A DNA stretch of 64,000 nucleotides from Janthinobacterium aquaticum (GTDB taxonomy: Bacteria > Pseudomonadota > Gammaproteobacteria > Burkholderiales > Burkholderiaceae_D). The notes below the pieces were generated by a model. The model did no database searches, was not told the origin of the DNA, and saw nothing but the letters and a program-made list of their open reading frames with translations. Shown here in pieces: positions 27,965 to 37,369 of the stretch; position 1 is the stretch's first letter, and every line of letters starts with the position of its first letter. The position numbers and the translations under genes are program-made. The stretch covers positions 1 through 64,000 of the forward strand of contig NZ_WFLK01000003.1 of assembly GCF_009208565.1 (NCBI RefSeq), read 5' to 3'.

Positions 27965-28764
27965 GCAAATCCTCGGTGTAATACAACCTCAAGTACAAAA
28001 CGGCTGCCGACATAGCCCAGCAGCAAGGTGGCAAAGCCGGCCAGCGTAAAGGTCAGCGCCGTCTTGCCGCGCCAGCCGCGCCAATGACGTCCGGCCAGCA
28101 ACACCGCAAACAGCAGCCAGGACAGCATGGTAAACACCGACTTGTGATCCCAGGTCAGTACCTTGCCCAACAATTTCTCAGAAAACACGATGCCGGACAG
28201 TACCGTCAGGCTCAGCAACACAAAGCCCAGGCCGATCATGCGAAACAGCAGCTTTTCCATCGTCAGCAGCGCCGGCAACTGGTCGAGCGCGCTGGCCAGG
28301 AAACCACGGCTTTCGCTGCGCGTATGCAGGCGCGACTCCTGCAGCGCCATCAGCACGGCGTGAAAGGCGGCGATCGTCAGCGTGCTGTAGGCCAGCACCG
28401 CTACCGTGATATGCCAGCCAAATACGGCAGACTTGCCTTCCAGTATCACCTGGTTGCCAGGAAACGCCCAGGCCAGGCCGATCGCCAGCACCGCGCACGG
28501 CATGACCATGCGGCGCAGGCCATCGAGGCTGAAATTGCGGTTTTCAATCCAGTAAGCGCCGACCGACACCCACAAGGCGGCCGACAGCATGGCGGAAAAG
28601 CCGAAGCGCAAGGTGCCGGGCGCCATCAGGTCCAGCCACAGCGTGGCGGCATGCGACAGCCACGCCACGCCGGTCAGGCCGGCAATCAGCTTGTCTTGTT
28701 TGGCAGGAAGAACGGCGCACACTGCATAGGACAGCGCAGCAACCAGGAAGAAATATGTCTGCAT
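27961..28764 (-). CDS. ypjD: CcsA/YpjD-type cytochrome c assembly membrane protein
   Basis: A 267-residue inner membrane protein with about eight hydrophobic helices. The CcsA/CcmC-like signature region is VFGWHITVAVLAYSTLTIAAFHAVLMA, which includes a conserved His, and LTWDHKSVFTMLSWLLFAVLLAGRHWRGWRGK, which has the WDHK-type motif. YpjD/HemX-like proteins are associated with heme handling; the exact role is uncertain. It is translationally coupled to the PP0621-family gene. In related genomes ypjD is commonly divergent from ffh, but here about 8.7 kb of iron and export genes lie between them. Confidence 0.85.
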   Translation of the reverse strand: MQTYFFLVAALSYAVCAVLPAKQDKLIAGLTGVAWLSHAATLWLDLMAPGTLRFGFSAMLSAALWVSVGAYWIENRNFSLDGLRRMVMPCAVLAIGLAWAFPGNQVILEGKSAVFGWHITVAVLAYSTLTIAAFHAVLMALQESRLHTRSESRGFLASALDQLPALLTMEKLLFRMIGLGFVLLSLTVLSGIVFSEKLLGKVLTWDHKSVFTMLSWLLFAVLLAGRHWRGWRGKTALTFTLAGFATLLLGYVGSRFVLEVVLHRGFA

Positions 28765-28929
28765 GTTTTAAGTTTACACCATAGCCGGCAAGCGCGATTC
28801 GCGCGGAGGCGGGACGACGCGATGAGGCCGGGCGTCAGCGCCAGCCCGCCATGATAACGCGCTTGCGTGCGTAGCGGTGGCGGCAGCGGAAGATTTCAGC
28901 AAACTTTACAGTGCGGCAGGCAAGATCAT

Positions 28930-28957
28930 GGCGGGACAGGCAAGGGGCTGTCCCGCC
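28930..28957 (-). terminator. Hairpin after the substrate-binding protein gene
   Basis: A perfect 10-bp stem GGCGGGACAG/CTGTCCCGCC with an 8-base loop, 14 bases beyond the stop at 28972. There is no T-run, so termination efficiency is uncertain. Confidence 0.45.
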
Positions 28958-28971
28958 AGCGCTTCAGCCTG

Positions 28972-29955
28972 TTATTTGACGTTCAGGCTTTTCTTGGCCT
29001 GTTCCAGCAGATCGGTCTTGACCCAGTCCTTCGCTACCGGCGGCTTGCTCATGCGCCCGACGCCGGTTTTCACCATCACATCGGTGGTGATCTGGATATG
29101 TTCGGGCGTAATGTCGTAGGAATATGGCGAATTGCTGATGGCATCGTCAAAGTCATCCTTGGTGATCTGGTTGCGAAACACCACCTCGCGCACATATTTT
29201 TCCGCCGTTGGCTTGCTGTCGATAAAGGTCTTGGTGGCCTCGACAAAGCAGCGCATGAATTTCTCGGCCACCGGACGGCGCTCCTTGTAGAATTTTTCCG
29301 TCATCACCATGGTGCGCACCGGCTCGCCGATCGGCGTGTCGTAGGGTTTGATCACTTCGGTGCCAAAGCCCTTGTTGATGGCCTGCGACGATTGCGGCTC
29401 GGATTGCATCATGGCGTCGATATTCTTGCCCATCAGCGCCTGGTTCAGGTCGGCATACGCCAGAAACACCAGCTGCACATCCTTGCCCTTGGTTTCCGAA
29501 TACGTCAGGCCCGCCTGCGACAATTCAGCCAGCAGCAATACTTCCTGGATGCCGCCGCGCGTGACGCCGACGCGCTTGCCCTTGAGATCTTTTACGCTGG
29601 CAACGTTCTGCCCTGCCCCCGCCACCAGCCGCGCGCCGCCCCTGGCAAAGCCGGCCACCACATAAATCGGCGCACCGCCGGCCCGCCCGGAAATGGCCGC
29701 CTCGGAGGCCGTGGCCCCGACGTCAAGTTCGCCGGCAATAATCGCCTGCATCACGTCCAGGCCCTTGGCAAACACATGCTCTTCGACCTTGATGCCGCAC
29801 TTGGGTGCAATCTCCTTGATATACGAGACTGCGCCGTAGTGGGCAAACTTCAGATTGCCGAGCCGGACCACTTCCTGGGCCTGGGCAGCGCCCAGGCCGG
29901 TACTGCTGATCACGGCGGCGGCAATCAAAGACTTCAACGAAAGGACCTGGTGCAT
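28972..29955 (-). CDS. ABC-type periplasmic substrate-binding protein (NMT1/SsuA-like), orphan
   Basis: A 327-residue secreted protein with a signal peptide ending AAQAQ. The mature part has SsuA/NMT1 features: VRLGNLKFAHYGAVSYIKEIAPKCG, IIAGELDVGATASEAAIS, DLKGKRVGVTRGG and ALMGKNIDAMMQSEPQ. Such proteins capture sulfonates, nitrate, pyrimidine precursors or other small organics for ABC import. The ATG at 29955 is chosen because AGGAG lies seven bases upstream; an earlier Met lacks a site. No ATPase or permease is adjacent, so the substrate cannot be assigned. Confidence 0.85.
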   Translation of the reverse strand: MHQVLSLKSLIAAAVISSTGLGAAQAQEVVRLGNLKFAHYGAVSYIKEIAPKCGIKVEEHVFAKGLDVMQAIIAGELDVGATASEAAISGRAGGAPIYVVAGFARGGARLVAGAGQNVASVKDLKGKRVGVTRGGIQEVLLLAELSQAGLTYSETKGKDVQLVFLAYADLNQALMGKNIDAMMQSEPQSSQAINKGFGTEVIKPYDTPIGEPVRTMVMTEKFYKERRPVAEKFMRCFVEATKTFIDSKPTAEKYVREVVFRNQITKDDFDDAISNSPYSYDITPEHIQITTDVMVKTGVGRMSKPPVAKDWVKTDLLEQAKKSLNVK

Positions 29956-30106
29956 CTGCGTCTCCTGATTCACGTTGGCGGGGCCTGGCCTGCAGGCAGG
30001 AAATATTGTATTTATCAGGCAATATTACCGCGAGTGTATTCAGAAGCAACAACTATTTTCAGGCCCGAAGCGCGTCGCGCCAAATCGGCGCTGCCGCGCA
30101 GCGCCA

Positions 30107-32071
30107 TCACTGCCCCGCCAGCGCCACCACCGGATCGAGTCCTGACGCCTTGCGCGCCGGCATAAAGCCGAAAACCAGCCCCGTGATGACGGCGCAGGCA
30201 AAGGCGCCGCCGATGGCGCTCAGTGAAAAAATCACCGGCACATCCCACACCAGCAGCAAACCGGCAAAGCTGACGCCAACCACGATGCCGGCCACGCCGC
30301 CCACGACTGACACCAGCACCGCCTCGGTCAGGAACTGGCGCAGGATATCGCGCCGGCGCGCGCCGGTGGCCATGCGGATGCCGATCTCGCGCGTGCGCTC
30401 GCGCACCGTCATCAGCATCACGTTCATTACGCCGATGCCGCCAACGACCAGCGAGACGGCGGCGATCAGGCTCAGCATCATGGTCATGTTGTCCTGCGTT
30501 TTCGCTTCGGCTGCAATCGAGGCGGCCGCATTGCTGATGCCGTAGTCGCGGATGCGGTGTCGCTCGAACAGCACGGCGTCCACCGCCGCCTCGACCTCGG
30601 TCACGCGCTTGACGTCGCTGGCCGCCAGCACCGTGTAGGTCGGCTCGCGCTGGCCGAACACGCGGATGCCGGCGGTGGAAAACGGCAGCAGCAGCACGTC
30701 GTCCTCGTCCTTCTCGCCCGTCAGCGCGCCCTTGGCGCTCATCACGCCGATCACCTGGAACGGCACATTGCCGATCAAAATGGTCTGGCCAACCGGATTG
30801 GCCACGTCGGGCATCAGCTTGTCGGCCAGGCGCGCGCCCAGCACGGCCACGGTGGCCATCTCGCGGTCATCCTGCTCGGTAAAAAAGCCACCCTTGCCCA
30901 CCGGCCAGGTCTGGATCTGCGGCAGCGCCGCGCCGGTGCCGCGCACATAGGTCTGCACATCGAGGTTGCCATGGCGGATCACCTTGTTGCCGGTCACATT
31001 GGGCAACACATGCGACACGCCCGGCACGTCCTTGAGCGCCTCCAGGTCGCCCAAGGTAATGCTGCGTCCCGGTATGCGCGAGCTCTCGCCGCGCGACGAC
31101 ATATATAAGAGGTTCGAGCCGAACGCCCCCAGCTGCGCCATCACCTGCTGGCGCGTACCGAGGCCGATGGCCAGCATCACGATCACCGAGGCGACACCGA
31201 TCACAATGCCCAGCAGCGTCAGGCCGGTGCGAAAGCGGTTGATCCACATTACGCGCCAGGCCGCGCGCGCCGCATCGAGCAGTTCGGTGCCCAAGGAAGC
31301 GCCGGTGTCATGCGCAGCGCCGGCCATGTCGAGCGGCGGCAAGGCAGCCGCGGGCGGCCCACTGGCCGCGCCCGAGTCCTCGATAATCTGGCCGTCGCGG
31401 ATCTCGATCACGCGCCGCGCCTGCGCCGCCACCTTGCGGTCGTGGGTAATGAGGATAATGGTGTGGCCGGCGTCGGCCAGCTCGCCGAGCAGCGCCATCA
31501 CCTCGGCGCCGCTGCTGCTGTCGAGCGCACCGGTCGGCTCGTCGGCCAGGATAATGCGCCCGCCATTCATCAGCGCGCGTGCAATCGACACGCGCTGCTG
31601 CTGCCCACCCGACAACTGGCCGGGCCGGTAATCAAGCCGCTCGCCCAGCCCCAGGCGCGCCAGCAGCGCCGACGAGCGCGCGTGGCGCTCGGCCGCCGGC
31701 ATGCCGGCATACAGCGCCGGCACTTCCACGTTCTCGCGCGCCGATTCGGTGGCGATCAGATGGTAGCCCTGGAATACGAAGCCGAACGCCTCGCGGCGCA
31801 GCCAGGCCAGTTCATCGGCGCTCAAGCCTGATACGTCATGGCCGGCAAAACGGTAGCTGCCCTCGCTGGGACGATCCAGGCAGCCCAGCAAGTGCATCAG
31901 GGTCGACTTGCCGGAACCGGACGCGCCAACGATGGCGACAAACTCGCCGGCGCCGATGGCCAGACTCACGCCGCGCAGCACTTCGACCGCCGGCGCGCCA
32001 TCGTGGCCGCCATAGCGCTTGCGCAATCCCGCAAGTTCGATCAATGGCGCAGCCGTGTCAGCCGCGCTCAT
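30107..32071 (-). CDS. macB: MacB-type ABC exporter (ATPase-permease)
   Basis: A 654-residue inner membrane ABC protein. The N-terminal ATPase (about 1-235) has Walker [10 protein letters not shown], signature [15 protein letters not shown] and Walker [13 protein letters not shown]. The C-terminal half has the MacB plan: a first helix near 275 ([19 protein letters not shown]), a large periplasmic domain, then three helices ([23 protein letters not shown]). It works with MacA and an outer-membrane TolC-type channel to expel substrates from the periplasm. The ATG at 32071 overlaps the macA stop. Position after fecIR-type iron genes suggests a siderophore-linked substrate, as for Pseudomonas PvdT (inference). 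Confidence 0.9.
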   Translation of the reverse strand: MSAADTAAPLIELAGLRKRYGGHDGAPAVEVLRGVSLAIGAGEFVAIVGASGSGKSTLMHLLGCLDRPSEGSYRFAGHDVSGLSADELAWLRREAFGFVFQGYHLIATESARENVEVPALYAGMPAAERHARSSALLARLGLGERLDYRPGQLSGGQQQRVSIARALMNGGRIILADEPTGALDSSSGAEVMALLGELADAGHTIILITHDRKVAAQARRVIEIRDGQIIEDSGAASGPPAAALPPLDMAGAAHDTGASLGTELLDAARAAWRVMWINRFRTGLTLLGIVIGVASVIVMLAIGLGTRQQVMAQLGAFGSNLLYMSSRGESSRIPGRSITLGDLEALKDVPGVSHVLPNVTGNKVIRHGNLDVQTYVRGTGAALPQIQTWPVGKGGFFTEQDDREMATVAVLGARLADKLMPDVANPVGQTILIGNVPFQVIGVMSAKGALTGEKDEDDVLLLPFSTAGIRVFGQREPTYTVLAASDVKRVTEVEAAVDAVLFERHRIRDYGISNAAASIAAEAKTQDNMTMMLSLIAAVSLVVGGIGVMNVMLMTVRERTREIGIRMATGARRRDILRQFLTEAVLVSVVGGVAGIVVGVSFAGLLLVWDVPVIFSLSAIGGAFACAVITGLVFGFMPARKASGLDPVVALAGQ

Positions 32072-33261
32072 AGCTGGAACCTGCTCGGGCCACTGCCGGC
32101 CGGCTGCTCGCCGGTCACCAGCAGTTCGCCTTCGCGCAAGCCCTGCAGCACCTCGGCACTCAGGCGGTTGCGTACGCCCACCATCACCTCGCGCGTATCG
32201 ACCTTGCCGTCGGCGCCCAGTACGCGCGCGGTAAACTGGCCGGCTTTTGCGCCTTCGGCCTGCGACGGCGCCAGTGCCGGCAGTGGCACGGCCAGCACAT
32301 TGCTGGCCGCTGCAGTGACGAACACCACCTGCGCCGTCATCTGCGGCATCAGTTCGCCATCGGCGTTGTCGACGTCGAACAGCACCGTATACAGAATCAC
32401 CTTGCTGGTCGACGGCGCCAGCGCCGTACCTGCACTGGTGCCGCCCGGTACCGGTGGCGCCGGCAGCACCTGGCGCACCTTGCCGCTCCAGCGGCGCTGG
32501 TCGCCACCGAGGGTGGTGAAATAGACGGCCATGTCCGGGCGCACGCGGCGCACATCGGCTTCCGACACTTCGGTCCATACCGTCATGGCAGACAGGTCGG
32601 CTATGCGCAAAATGTTCGGCGTCTGGTAGGTGGCGTTGAGCGTCTGACCTTCCTTCGCTTCCACGCCCACCACGCTGCCGGCCATCGGCGCATAAATGCG
32701 GGTATAGCCCAGACGCGCCTCGTCGGCCTTCAGGGTGGCCTGGGTCTGGTCGATCTGCGCTTTCAGGTGATTGATCCTGGCGGCGGCCGAGGCCAGCGTG
32801 GCTTCGGCCGTTTCCAGTTCGGCCAGCGGGGTCGAATCGAACTTGGCCATCTGTTGCTGGCGCACATGCTGCTGGCCGGCCAGCTTGTGCTGCGCCTGCT
32901 GGTCGGCCAGTTGCGCGCGCAGGCCCGCCAGTGCGGCGCGGCCGGCGTCCACGGTGGCCTGCTGCACGCTGGGGTCGATCTCGGCCAGCAACTGGCCTTT
33001 TTCCACCGCGCTGCCGGGCTGCACATGCAAACGCGTGATCTGGCCCGATACCTGCGCGCCCACGTCAACATAGGTATGCGGCTGCAGCGTGCCGATGGCC
33101 GTTACGCTGGCCTCGATATTGCCGCGCTTGACTGCGGCGGTCTCAAAGACGGTTTTCGGGCCGCGCGTGACCCAGACGGCGCTGGCGCCCAGCAGCGCCA
33201 GCAGCACCGCGCCGCCGATAATGCGCGCGCGGCGGGAAGGAGAAGGCAGGCGGGCCGCCAT
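32068..33261 (-). CDS. macA: MacA-type periplasmic adaptor
   Basis: A 397-residue HlyD/RND-type adaptor with an N-terminal membrane anchor ([19 protein letters not shown]). It then has the split lipoyl domain ([22 protein letters not shown] and [18 protein letters not shown]), a long coiled-coil hairpin at about 105-175 (Gln/Ala-rich), and a beta-barrel region. It docks MacB to a TolC-like channel; none is encoded here. It overlaps macB by four bases and follows the DUF3325 gene by 72 bases. Similar to PvdR of the pyoverdine recycling pump in layout. Confidence 0.9.
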   Translation of the reverse strand: MAARLPSPSRRARIIGGAVLLALLGASAVWVTRGPKTVFETAAVKRGNIEASVTAIGTLQPHTYVDVGAQVSGQITRLHVQPGSAVEKGQLLAEIDPSVQQATVDAGRAALAGLRAQLADQQAQHKLAGQQHVRQQQMAKFDSTPLAELETAEATLASAAARINHLKAQIDQTQATLKADEARLGYTRIYAPMAGSVVGVEAKEGQTLNATYQTPNILRIADLSAMTVWTEVSEADVRRVRPDMAVYFTTLGGDQRRWSGKVRQVLPAPPVPGGTSAGTALAPSTSKVILYTVLFDVDNADGELMPQMTAQVVFVTAAASNVLAVPLPALAPSQAEGAKAGQFTARVLGADGKVDTREVMVGVRNRLSAEVLQGLREGELLVTGEQPAGSGPSRFQL

Positions 33262-33333
33262 CAGAAAGCCGCCTTTGAAGCTGTCGCCAAACGTGATAAG
33301 TGCATCAGTCTATCCTGGTAAAGTGCGGTGGAC

Positions 33334-33675
33334 TCACCGCAGCAAGGTCACAAGCCCTGCCAGCGCGGCGACGGCTGCCAGCAGGGAACTACGAAACATC
33401 AAACGGGGCGCATACGGCAGCAGCAGAGCCACCAGCAGCGCACCACATGACACGAAACCGATCCAGGCCACCACGCCCACGCTGGCGCTCCAGCCGGCCA
33501 CGCAGGGCCAGACGGCCAGAGCCAGCAGGACGCTGCCTGCCAGCTGCAGCGCCCGGCGCATACGGGGCGCGGCGTCGCGCCCCCACACCTGGCCGTGATG
33601 GCGGTCCATCGCCAGCGACAGGCTGGCCATGCCCGCATACGACAGGCCCAGCGCGCATAAAATGGTCGGGATCAT
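33334..33675 (-). CDS. DUF3325-family small membrane protein
   Basis: A 113-residue protein with four predicted hydrophobic helices (for example LQLAGSVLLALAVWPCVAG and VVAWIGFVSCGALLVALLL). DUF3325 proteins accompany PepSY-type iron reductases in siderophore uptake operons. The start overlaps the stop of the PepSY gene (ATGA), indicating tight coupling. No catalytic residues are recognisable. Confidence 0.75.
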   Translation of the reverse strand: MIPTILCALGLSYAGMASLSLAMDRHHGQVWGRDAAPRMRRALQLAGSVLLALAVWPCVAGWSASVGVVAWIGFVSCGALLVALLLPYAPRLMFRSSLLAAVAALAGLVTLLR

Positions 33676-35384
33676 GATTGTCCTTTGGCGGTGGCGTGCA
33701 GGGTCGCTGCGGCTGCCGTGGTATTTTCAGGGGTGGCTTTTCTGGCCGGTTTGTCCTGGCGTGTGGGTGTGCGCCAAGTGCGCCAGGCGCCCCAGGCGCC
33801 CAGCAGGCCAAACACGATGGCGGTCAGTTCGACGCCGGCGCTTTCCCAGTCGCCGCGCGCGATCTGCGCGACCATGCTGTCGCCGGTGCTAAGCACGTTC
33901 AATACCGGCAGCAGCAGGCACAGGGCGGCAAACAGCGCCAGTTGCTCGACCCAGGCGCGTTTTTCCGCGCGCAGGCAGGCATGGGCCAGCATCAGGAACC
34001 AGACGCCGAAAAAGGCCCGCACTTCCCAGTCCGGCCGATGCCCGATGCCGACCGGGATCAGGCGGTTGGCCCACAAAAAGCCGATACAGGCCACGGCCAG
34101 GCCGGCAATGGCGGCCACGTTCAGGCAGGCGATCAGGCGGTACACCTGCGGCGTGATGCGACCGAACTCACCGCCGGCGCGCTGGCGACGCTTGACCATG
34201 AACAGGATGGCGCCGGTGCCCATCATGGCCGTGCCGGCCAGGCCGCACAGGAAATACAGCCAGCGCATCGGCATGCCGCCGAAGCCGGCCATATGCAGGT
34301 TCGACATCACCATGCGCGTCAGCGCCGCACCGCCGGCGTCGGCCTGGCCCGGCAGGCGCACGTTGATCTGCTCGCCGCTGGCCAGCGCATAGCAGGCCAT
34401 GCCGGTGGTGGCGCTGATGCGCTGTTTGAGTTCGGCGTCCTCGTTCCAGCCATACATGCACACGCGCATGGCTTCGTCGCCCGGATGGTCGAGCACCACC
34501 GCACGGATTTCCTGGCCGATGGCCTGCTCGGCGCGCAGCGCGTACGGCTCCAGCGCTGGCACGGCCATGGCGCGCCCGCTGGCAGCCGGTTTACCCAGGT
34601 CGTTCCACTCGTCGAGGAAGGCTTTCTTGATATTGGGCGCACCGGCGTACTGCACCGCCACCGGCGCAGGCACGTAGTCGTCGCTGAAAAACACCAGGCC
34701 GGTGTAAGCGATCATGAACTGGAATGGCAGGCTCAGTACCGCCACCGCATTGTGCGCATCGAGCCAGGAGCGCTGGCCCTTGGCCGGCCGGAAGGTAAAA
34801 AAGTCCTTGAAAATGCGCTTGTGGGTAATCACGCCGCTGACCAGCGCCACCAGCATGATCATGGTGGTAATGCCGACGATCCATTCGCCGATGCGCGCCG
34901 CATGCAGCTGGTAGTGGAAATCGACAAAATGGTGACCGCCCACGGTCTGGCGCTGGGTAGCCTTGGGCACGTGTTTGATCTCGGCGCCGGTGTCCGGATC
35001 AAGATCGGCCGAACCGTAGCCGCCGCCGGGCTGGAACCAGTAGGCCGACAAGCCCTGCTCGGGTCGCTGCACGGGCCAGATTTCCCACATGTCGGCTTTG
35101 GGATGCTCTTTTGCCATATAAGCCAGCGCCAGCTCGATGCGCCGGCCGCGGTCCTCGACCTTGGGCAACGGCGCCTCGCTGGCGTGCGCTGCTTCTTCGA
35201 GCGCATGCTCGGGCTGCATCCAGTGACCGATCGGATCGTCGAAAACGGCCAGCGTGCCGGTCAGGAAAATGGCAAACAGCAGCCATGATATCCACAGGCC
35301 GCTCCAGGTATGCAGCCACGCCATGGCCTGGCGCAAGCCGCCGGCCTGCGGCGACTTGACGGCTTTTTCAACGCCGGTGCTCAT
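33672..35384 (-). CDS. PepSY-associated TM protein (FpvG-like ferrisiderophore reductase candidate)
   Basis: A 570-residue inner membrane protein with the PepSY-TM architecture: helix 1 near residues 17-40 (SGLWISWLLFAIFLTGTLAVFDD), a large periplasmic region containing PepSY-like segments, a helix near 175, helices at about 345-400 around MAGFGGMPMRWLYFLCGLAG, and further C-terminal helices. Membrane His residues suggest heme or electron transfer. Family members include P. aeruginosa FpvG, which reduces ferri-pyoverdine in the periplasm. The ATG at 35384 overlaps the DUF3649 stop. A C-terminal low-complexity tail (PTRQDKPARKATPEN) is unusual. Confidence 0.85.
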   Translation of the reverse strand: MSTGVEKAVKSPQAGGLRQAMAWLHTWSGLWISWLLFAIFLTGTLAVFDDPIGHWMQPEHALEEAAHASEAPLPKVEDRGRRIELALAYMAKEHPKADMWEIWPVQRPEQGLSAYWFQPGGGYGSADLDPDTGAEIKHVPKATQRQTVGGHHFVDFHYQLHAARIGEWIVGITTMIMLVALVSGVITHKRIFKDFFTFRPAKGQRSWLDAHNAVAVLSLPFQFMIAYTGLVFFSDDYVPAPVAVQYAGAPNIKKAFLDEWNDLGKPAASGRAMAVPALEPYALRAEQAIGQEIRAVVLDHPGDEAMRVCMYGWNEDAELKQRISATTGMACYALASGEQINVRLPGQADAGGAALTRMVMSNLHMAGFGGMPMRWLYFLCGLAGTAMMGTGAILFMVKRRQRAGGEFGRITPQVYRLIACLNVAAIAGLAVACIGFLWANRLIPVGIGHRPDWEVRAFFGVWFLMLAHACLRAEKRAWVEQLALFAALCLLLPVLNVLSTGDSMVAQIARGDWESAGVELTAIVFGLLGAWGAWRTWRTPTRQDKPARKATPENTTAAAATLHATAKGQS

Positions 35385-35659
35385 GCGCCACCCCGCGCCA
35401 GCAGCATTCCCAAACCGCCGCACAAGATGGCGGGCAGCAGCATGCCGAGCCAGGCGCGGCGCACATCGTGCACCGAAAACACCCAGATCGCGGCGCAGGT
35501 ATAGGTAACAAACGCAGTCATGACGGCCGTTTGCACCGCCTCGCCGCGCGACAGCGGCAGCACCGACGACAGCAGCACGGCCACGCCGGAGGTCAGCGCG
35601 TAGCCGCCGAAAATGGCCGCCAGCACGCGCGACAATAACATCATCTTTGCCGATTTCAT
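35381..35659 (-). CDS. DUF3649-family small membrane protein (iron uptake accessory)
   Basis: A 92-residue protein with three hydrophobic segments (VLAAIFGGYALTSGVAVLLS, TAVMTAFVTYTCAAIWVFSV, LGMLLPAILCGGLGMLLA). DUF3649 proteins occur with PepSY and DUF3325 genes next to TonB receptors. ATG at 35659 (MKSAKMM) is preferred over an upstream Met at 35695 because the former has a GGGAG site and overlaps the end of a short upstream frame. Stop and next start overlap (ATGA). The TonB receptor normally found upstream is absent. Confidence 0.75.
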   Translation of the reverse strand: MKSAKMMLLSRVLAAIFGGYALTSGVAVLLSSVLPLSRGEAVQTAVMTAFVTYTCAAIWVFSVHDVRRAWLGMLLPAILCGGLGMLLARGGA

Positions 35660-35715
35660 GGGCGCCCTGCTCCCTGCTGCGCCGTCATGCGCCATGCGTT
35701 ATTCAAGCACTGCAT
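35656..35715 (-). CDS. Tiny ORF (19 codons) coupled to the DUF3649 gene
   Basis: ATG at 35715 with a GAGGG site, encoding MQCLNNAWRMTAQQGAGRP, its stop overlapping the DUF3649 start (ATGA). It could be a leader that couples translation, or debris of a deleted upstream gene. Not recognised in any family. Confidence 0.25.
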   Translation of the reverse strand: MQCLNNAWRMTAQQGAGRP

Positions 35716-35809
35716 TGTGTATCCCTCGCCTTTTATTGTGGTTAACACGACCCTCTCCCTACAGGTGCCGCGAGAACGCAAAACGGGCAGGCCAACTGCA
35801 AAAATATTT

Positions 35810-36817
35810 TCAGCCCGGCTCGGCGGCCGGTTCCACCGTGACCCACCAGCGCGTGCGGCTGCGCACCTGCACTGGCAGCGAATTGGGCAGCATGTGCAAG
35901 ATACGGTCGGTATCGGCCAGCGGAAACACGCCCGACAGGCGCAAGTGCGCCACCGCCGGCATGCAGTCGATCACGCCGGGGCGGTAGCGCGCCAGTTCGG
36001 CCAGGAATTGGCCCAGCGTCACATCGTCGACAATCAGCTGGCCGCGCGCCCAGGCGTCGGCATGGCCGCCAAGCCGCTGCGGTGCGCCGTGGCTGCGACG
36101 CGAAAACGTCGCACTGTGGCCGGCCGCCAGGTACAGCACGCCCCCTTCGCCCTGCTGCGGACGGATCTCGACCGCGCTTTCAAAGACCGACACCACGCTG
36201 CTGCCGTCCTGCTGGCGCACGGCAAAGCGCGTGCCCAGCGCCCGCACCACACCTTGATGCGTGGCCACCAGCAAGGGCGCGCTGCTGCCGGCGCCATGGC
36301 CGCTGCTGACCATGATTTCACCGGCCAGCAGTTCGAGCAGGCGCTGGCCGCCGTCAAAGCGCACATTGACGGCCGACGCGGTATTGAGACTGACCCGGCT
36401 GCCGTCCGACAAGGCCAGCTCGCGCCGTTCGCCGGTAGCGGTGCGGTAGTCAGCCAGCACGGCGCGCGCGCCGTCCCACGGCGTGAGACCGGCATGCGCG
36501 GCAAGCAGGCCGGCGCCGCCGGTCACGCCAAGCCACAGCAGCAACTGGCGCCGGCGGCCGCCGGCCGGCTTGTCAGATCGATCAAGCTGCTTGAGCGCCT
36601 GCGTGGCGGCGCCGCCATGCAGGCCGCCAAAGCGGCGCGACATCGCCTCGATATGCTGCCAGGCGCGCTCGTGTTCGGCGTCGGCGGCGCGCCAGCGCAG
36701 CCAGTCAGCGCGCTGCGCCTCGCTGGCCTCGTCCGACATCAGCACCGTCAGCCAGTCGGCCGCCTGCTGCGCTACCGCTACACTGACCGCCACCGGCGGC
36801 GCTCGCATGGTGCTCAT
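35810..36817 (-). CDS. fecR: FecR-type anti-sigma/sigma regulator
   Basis: A 335-residue single-pass membrane regulator that relays an outer-membrane receptor signal to FecI. The N-terminal FecR cytoplasmic domain has DWLTVLMSDEASEAQRADW and ADAEHERAWQHIE. One membrane segment lies near 85-105 (LLLWLGVTGGAGLLAAHAG). The periplasmic FecR domain carries YRTATGERRELALSDGS and LGTRFAVRQQDG. The C-terminal STN-like region ends near the TGA at 35812-35810. The start at 36817 lies four bases after the fecI stop. The receptor gene expected next is missing. Confidence 0.88.
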   Translation of the reverse strand: MSTMRAPPVAVSVAVAQQAADWLTVLMSDEASEAQRADWLRWRAADAEHERAWQHIEAMSRRFGGLHGGAATQALKQLDRSDKPAGGRRRQLLLWLGVTGGAGLLAAHAGLTPWDGARAVLADYRTATGERRELALSDGSRVSLNTASAVNVRFDGGQRLLELLAGEIMVSSGHGAGSSAPLLVATHQGVVRALGTRFAVRQQDGSSVVSVFESAVEIRPQQGEGGVLYLAAGHSATFSRRSHGAPQRLGGHADAWARGQLIVDDVTLGQFLAELARYRPGVIDCMPAVAHLRLSGVFPLADTDRILHMLPNSLPVQVRSRTRWWVTVEPAAEPG

Positions 36818-36821
36818 GGCG

Positions 36822-37331
36822 CTAGGCCGGCAACGCAAAAAAGACGTGGCGGTTGGCGCGCGTCAGGTACTGCTTGACCGAACTGCTGGAAACCTGCAGC
36901 CGTTCGGCAATCTCGGCATAGCTGAGGCCCTCGAGCTGCGCCAGCAGGAAAGCCGTGCGTACCGGCGCCGGCAGGCCTGCCAGCGCCGCATCGATTTCCT
37001 GCAGCGCCTCGATTGCCAGCAGGCGCTCCTCCGGCGCGGGCGCAAGCTCTGCCGGCAGGCAGGCCAGCGCCGCCAGATAAGCGTCTTCCAGCTGCTGGCG
37101 GCGGTAGCGGTGCGCCACCAGGCGACGCGCAATGGTGGCGAGAAAAGGGCGCGCTTCGCGGATTTGCGGCGCATGGCCGCCCGTCAGCACACTGATAAAG
37201 GTATCTTGCGCCAGATCGGCCGCCTCACTGGCATTGCCCAGCTTATGGCGCAACCAGCCCGCCAGCCAGCCGTGATGACTGGCGTACAGGGACTGCAACT
37301 GCTGGTGTTGGGCAAGGTCGGCAGCCGGCAT
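36822..37331 (-). CDS. fecI: FecI-type ECF sigma factor
   Basis: A 169-residue extracytoplasmic-function sigma factor of the iron-starvation group. Region 2 contains AADLAQDTFISVL and FLATIARRLVAHRYRRQQLEDAYLAAL. Region 4 contains LPAPVRTAFLLAQLEGLSYAEIAERLQVSSSSVKQYL with the helix-turn-helix. It directs transcription of a siderophore receptor operon when activated through FecR. A Fur box lies about 20 bases upstream of its ATG, so it is probably iron-repressed. Confidence 0.9.
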   Translation of the reverse strand: MPAADLAQHQQLQSLYASHHGWLAGWLRHKLGNASEAADLAQDTFISVLTGGHAPQIREARPFLATIARRLVAHRYRRQQLEDAYLAALACLPAELAPAPEERLLAIEALQEIDAALAGLPAPVRTAFLLAQLEGLSYAEIAERLQVSSSSVKQYLTRANRHVFFALPA

Positions 37332-37350
37332 GGCGTCTTTTGGTATCGTA

Positions 37351-37369
37351 AATAAGAATTATTCTCATT
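37351..37369 (-). promoter_or_regulatory. Fur box upstream of fecI
   Basis: On the minus strand AATGAGAATAATTCTTATT matches most positions of the 19-bp Fur consensus GATAATGATAATCATTATC and overlaps the expected fecI promoter or leader. It predicts iron repression of the operon. Confidence 0.8.

Noticed and set aside
32072..32578. N-terminal extension of macB into the macA coding region
   Set aside because: The extension is an out-of-frame reading of macA; the ATG at 32071 overlapping the macA stop begins the ABC domain.
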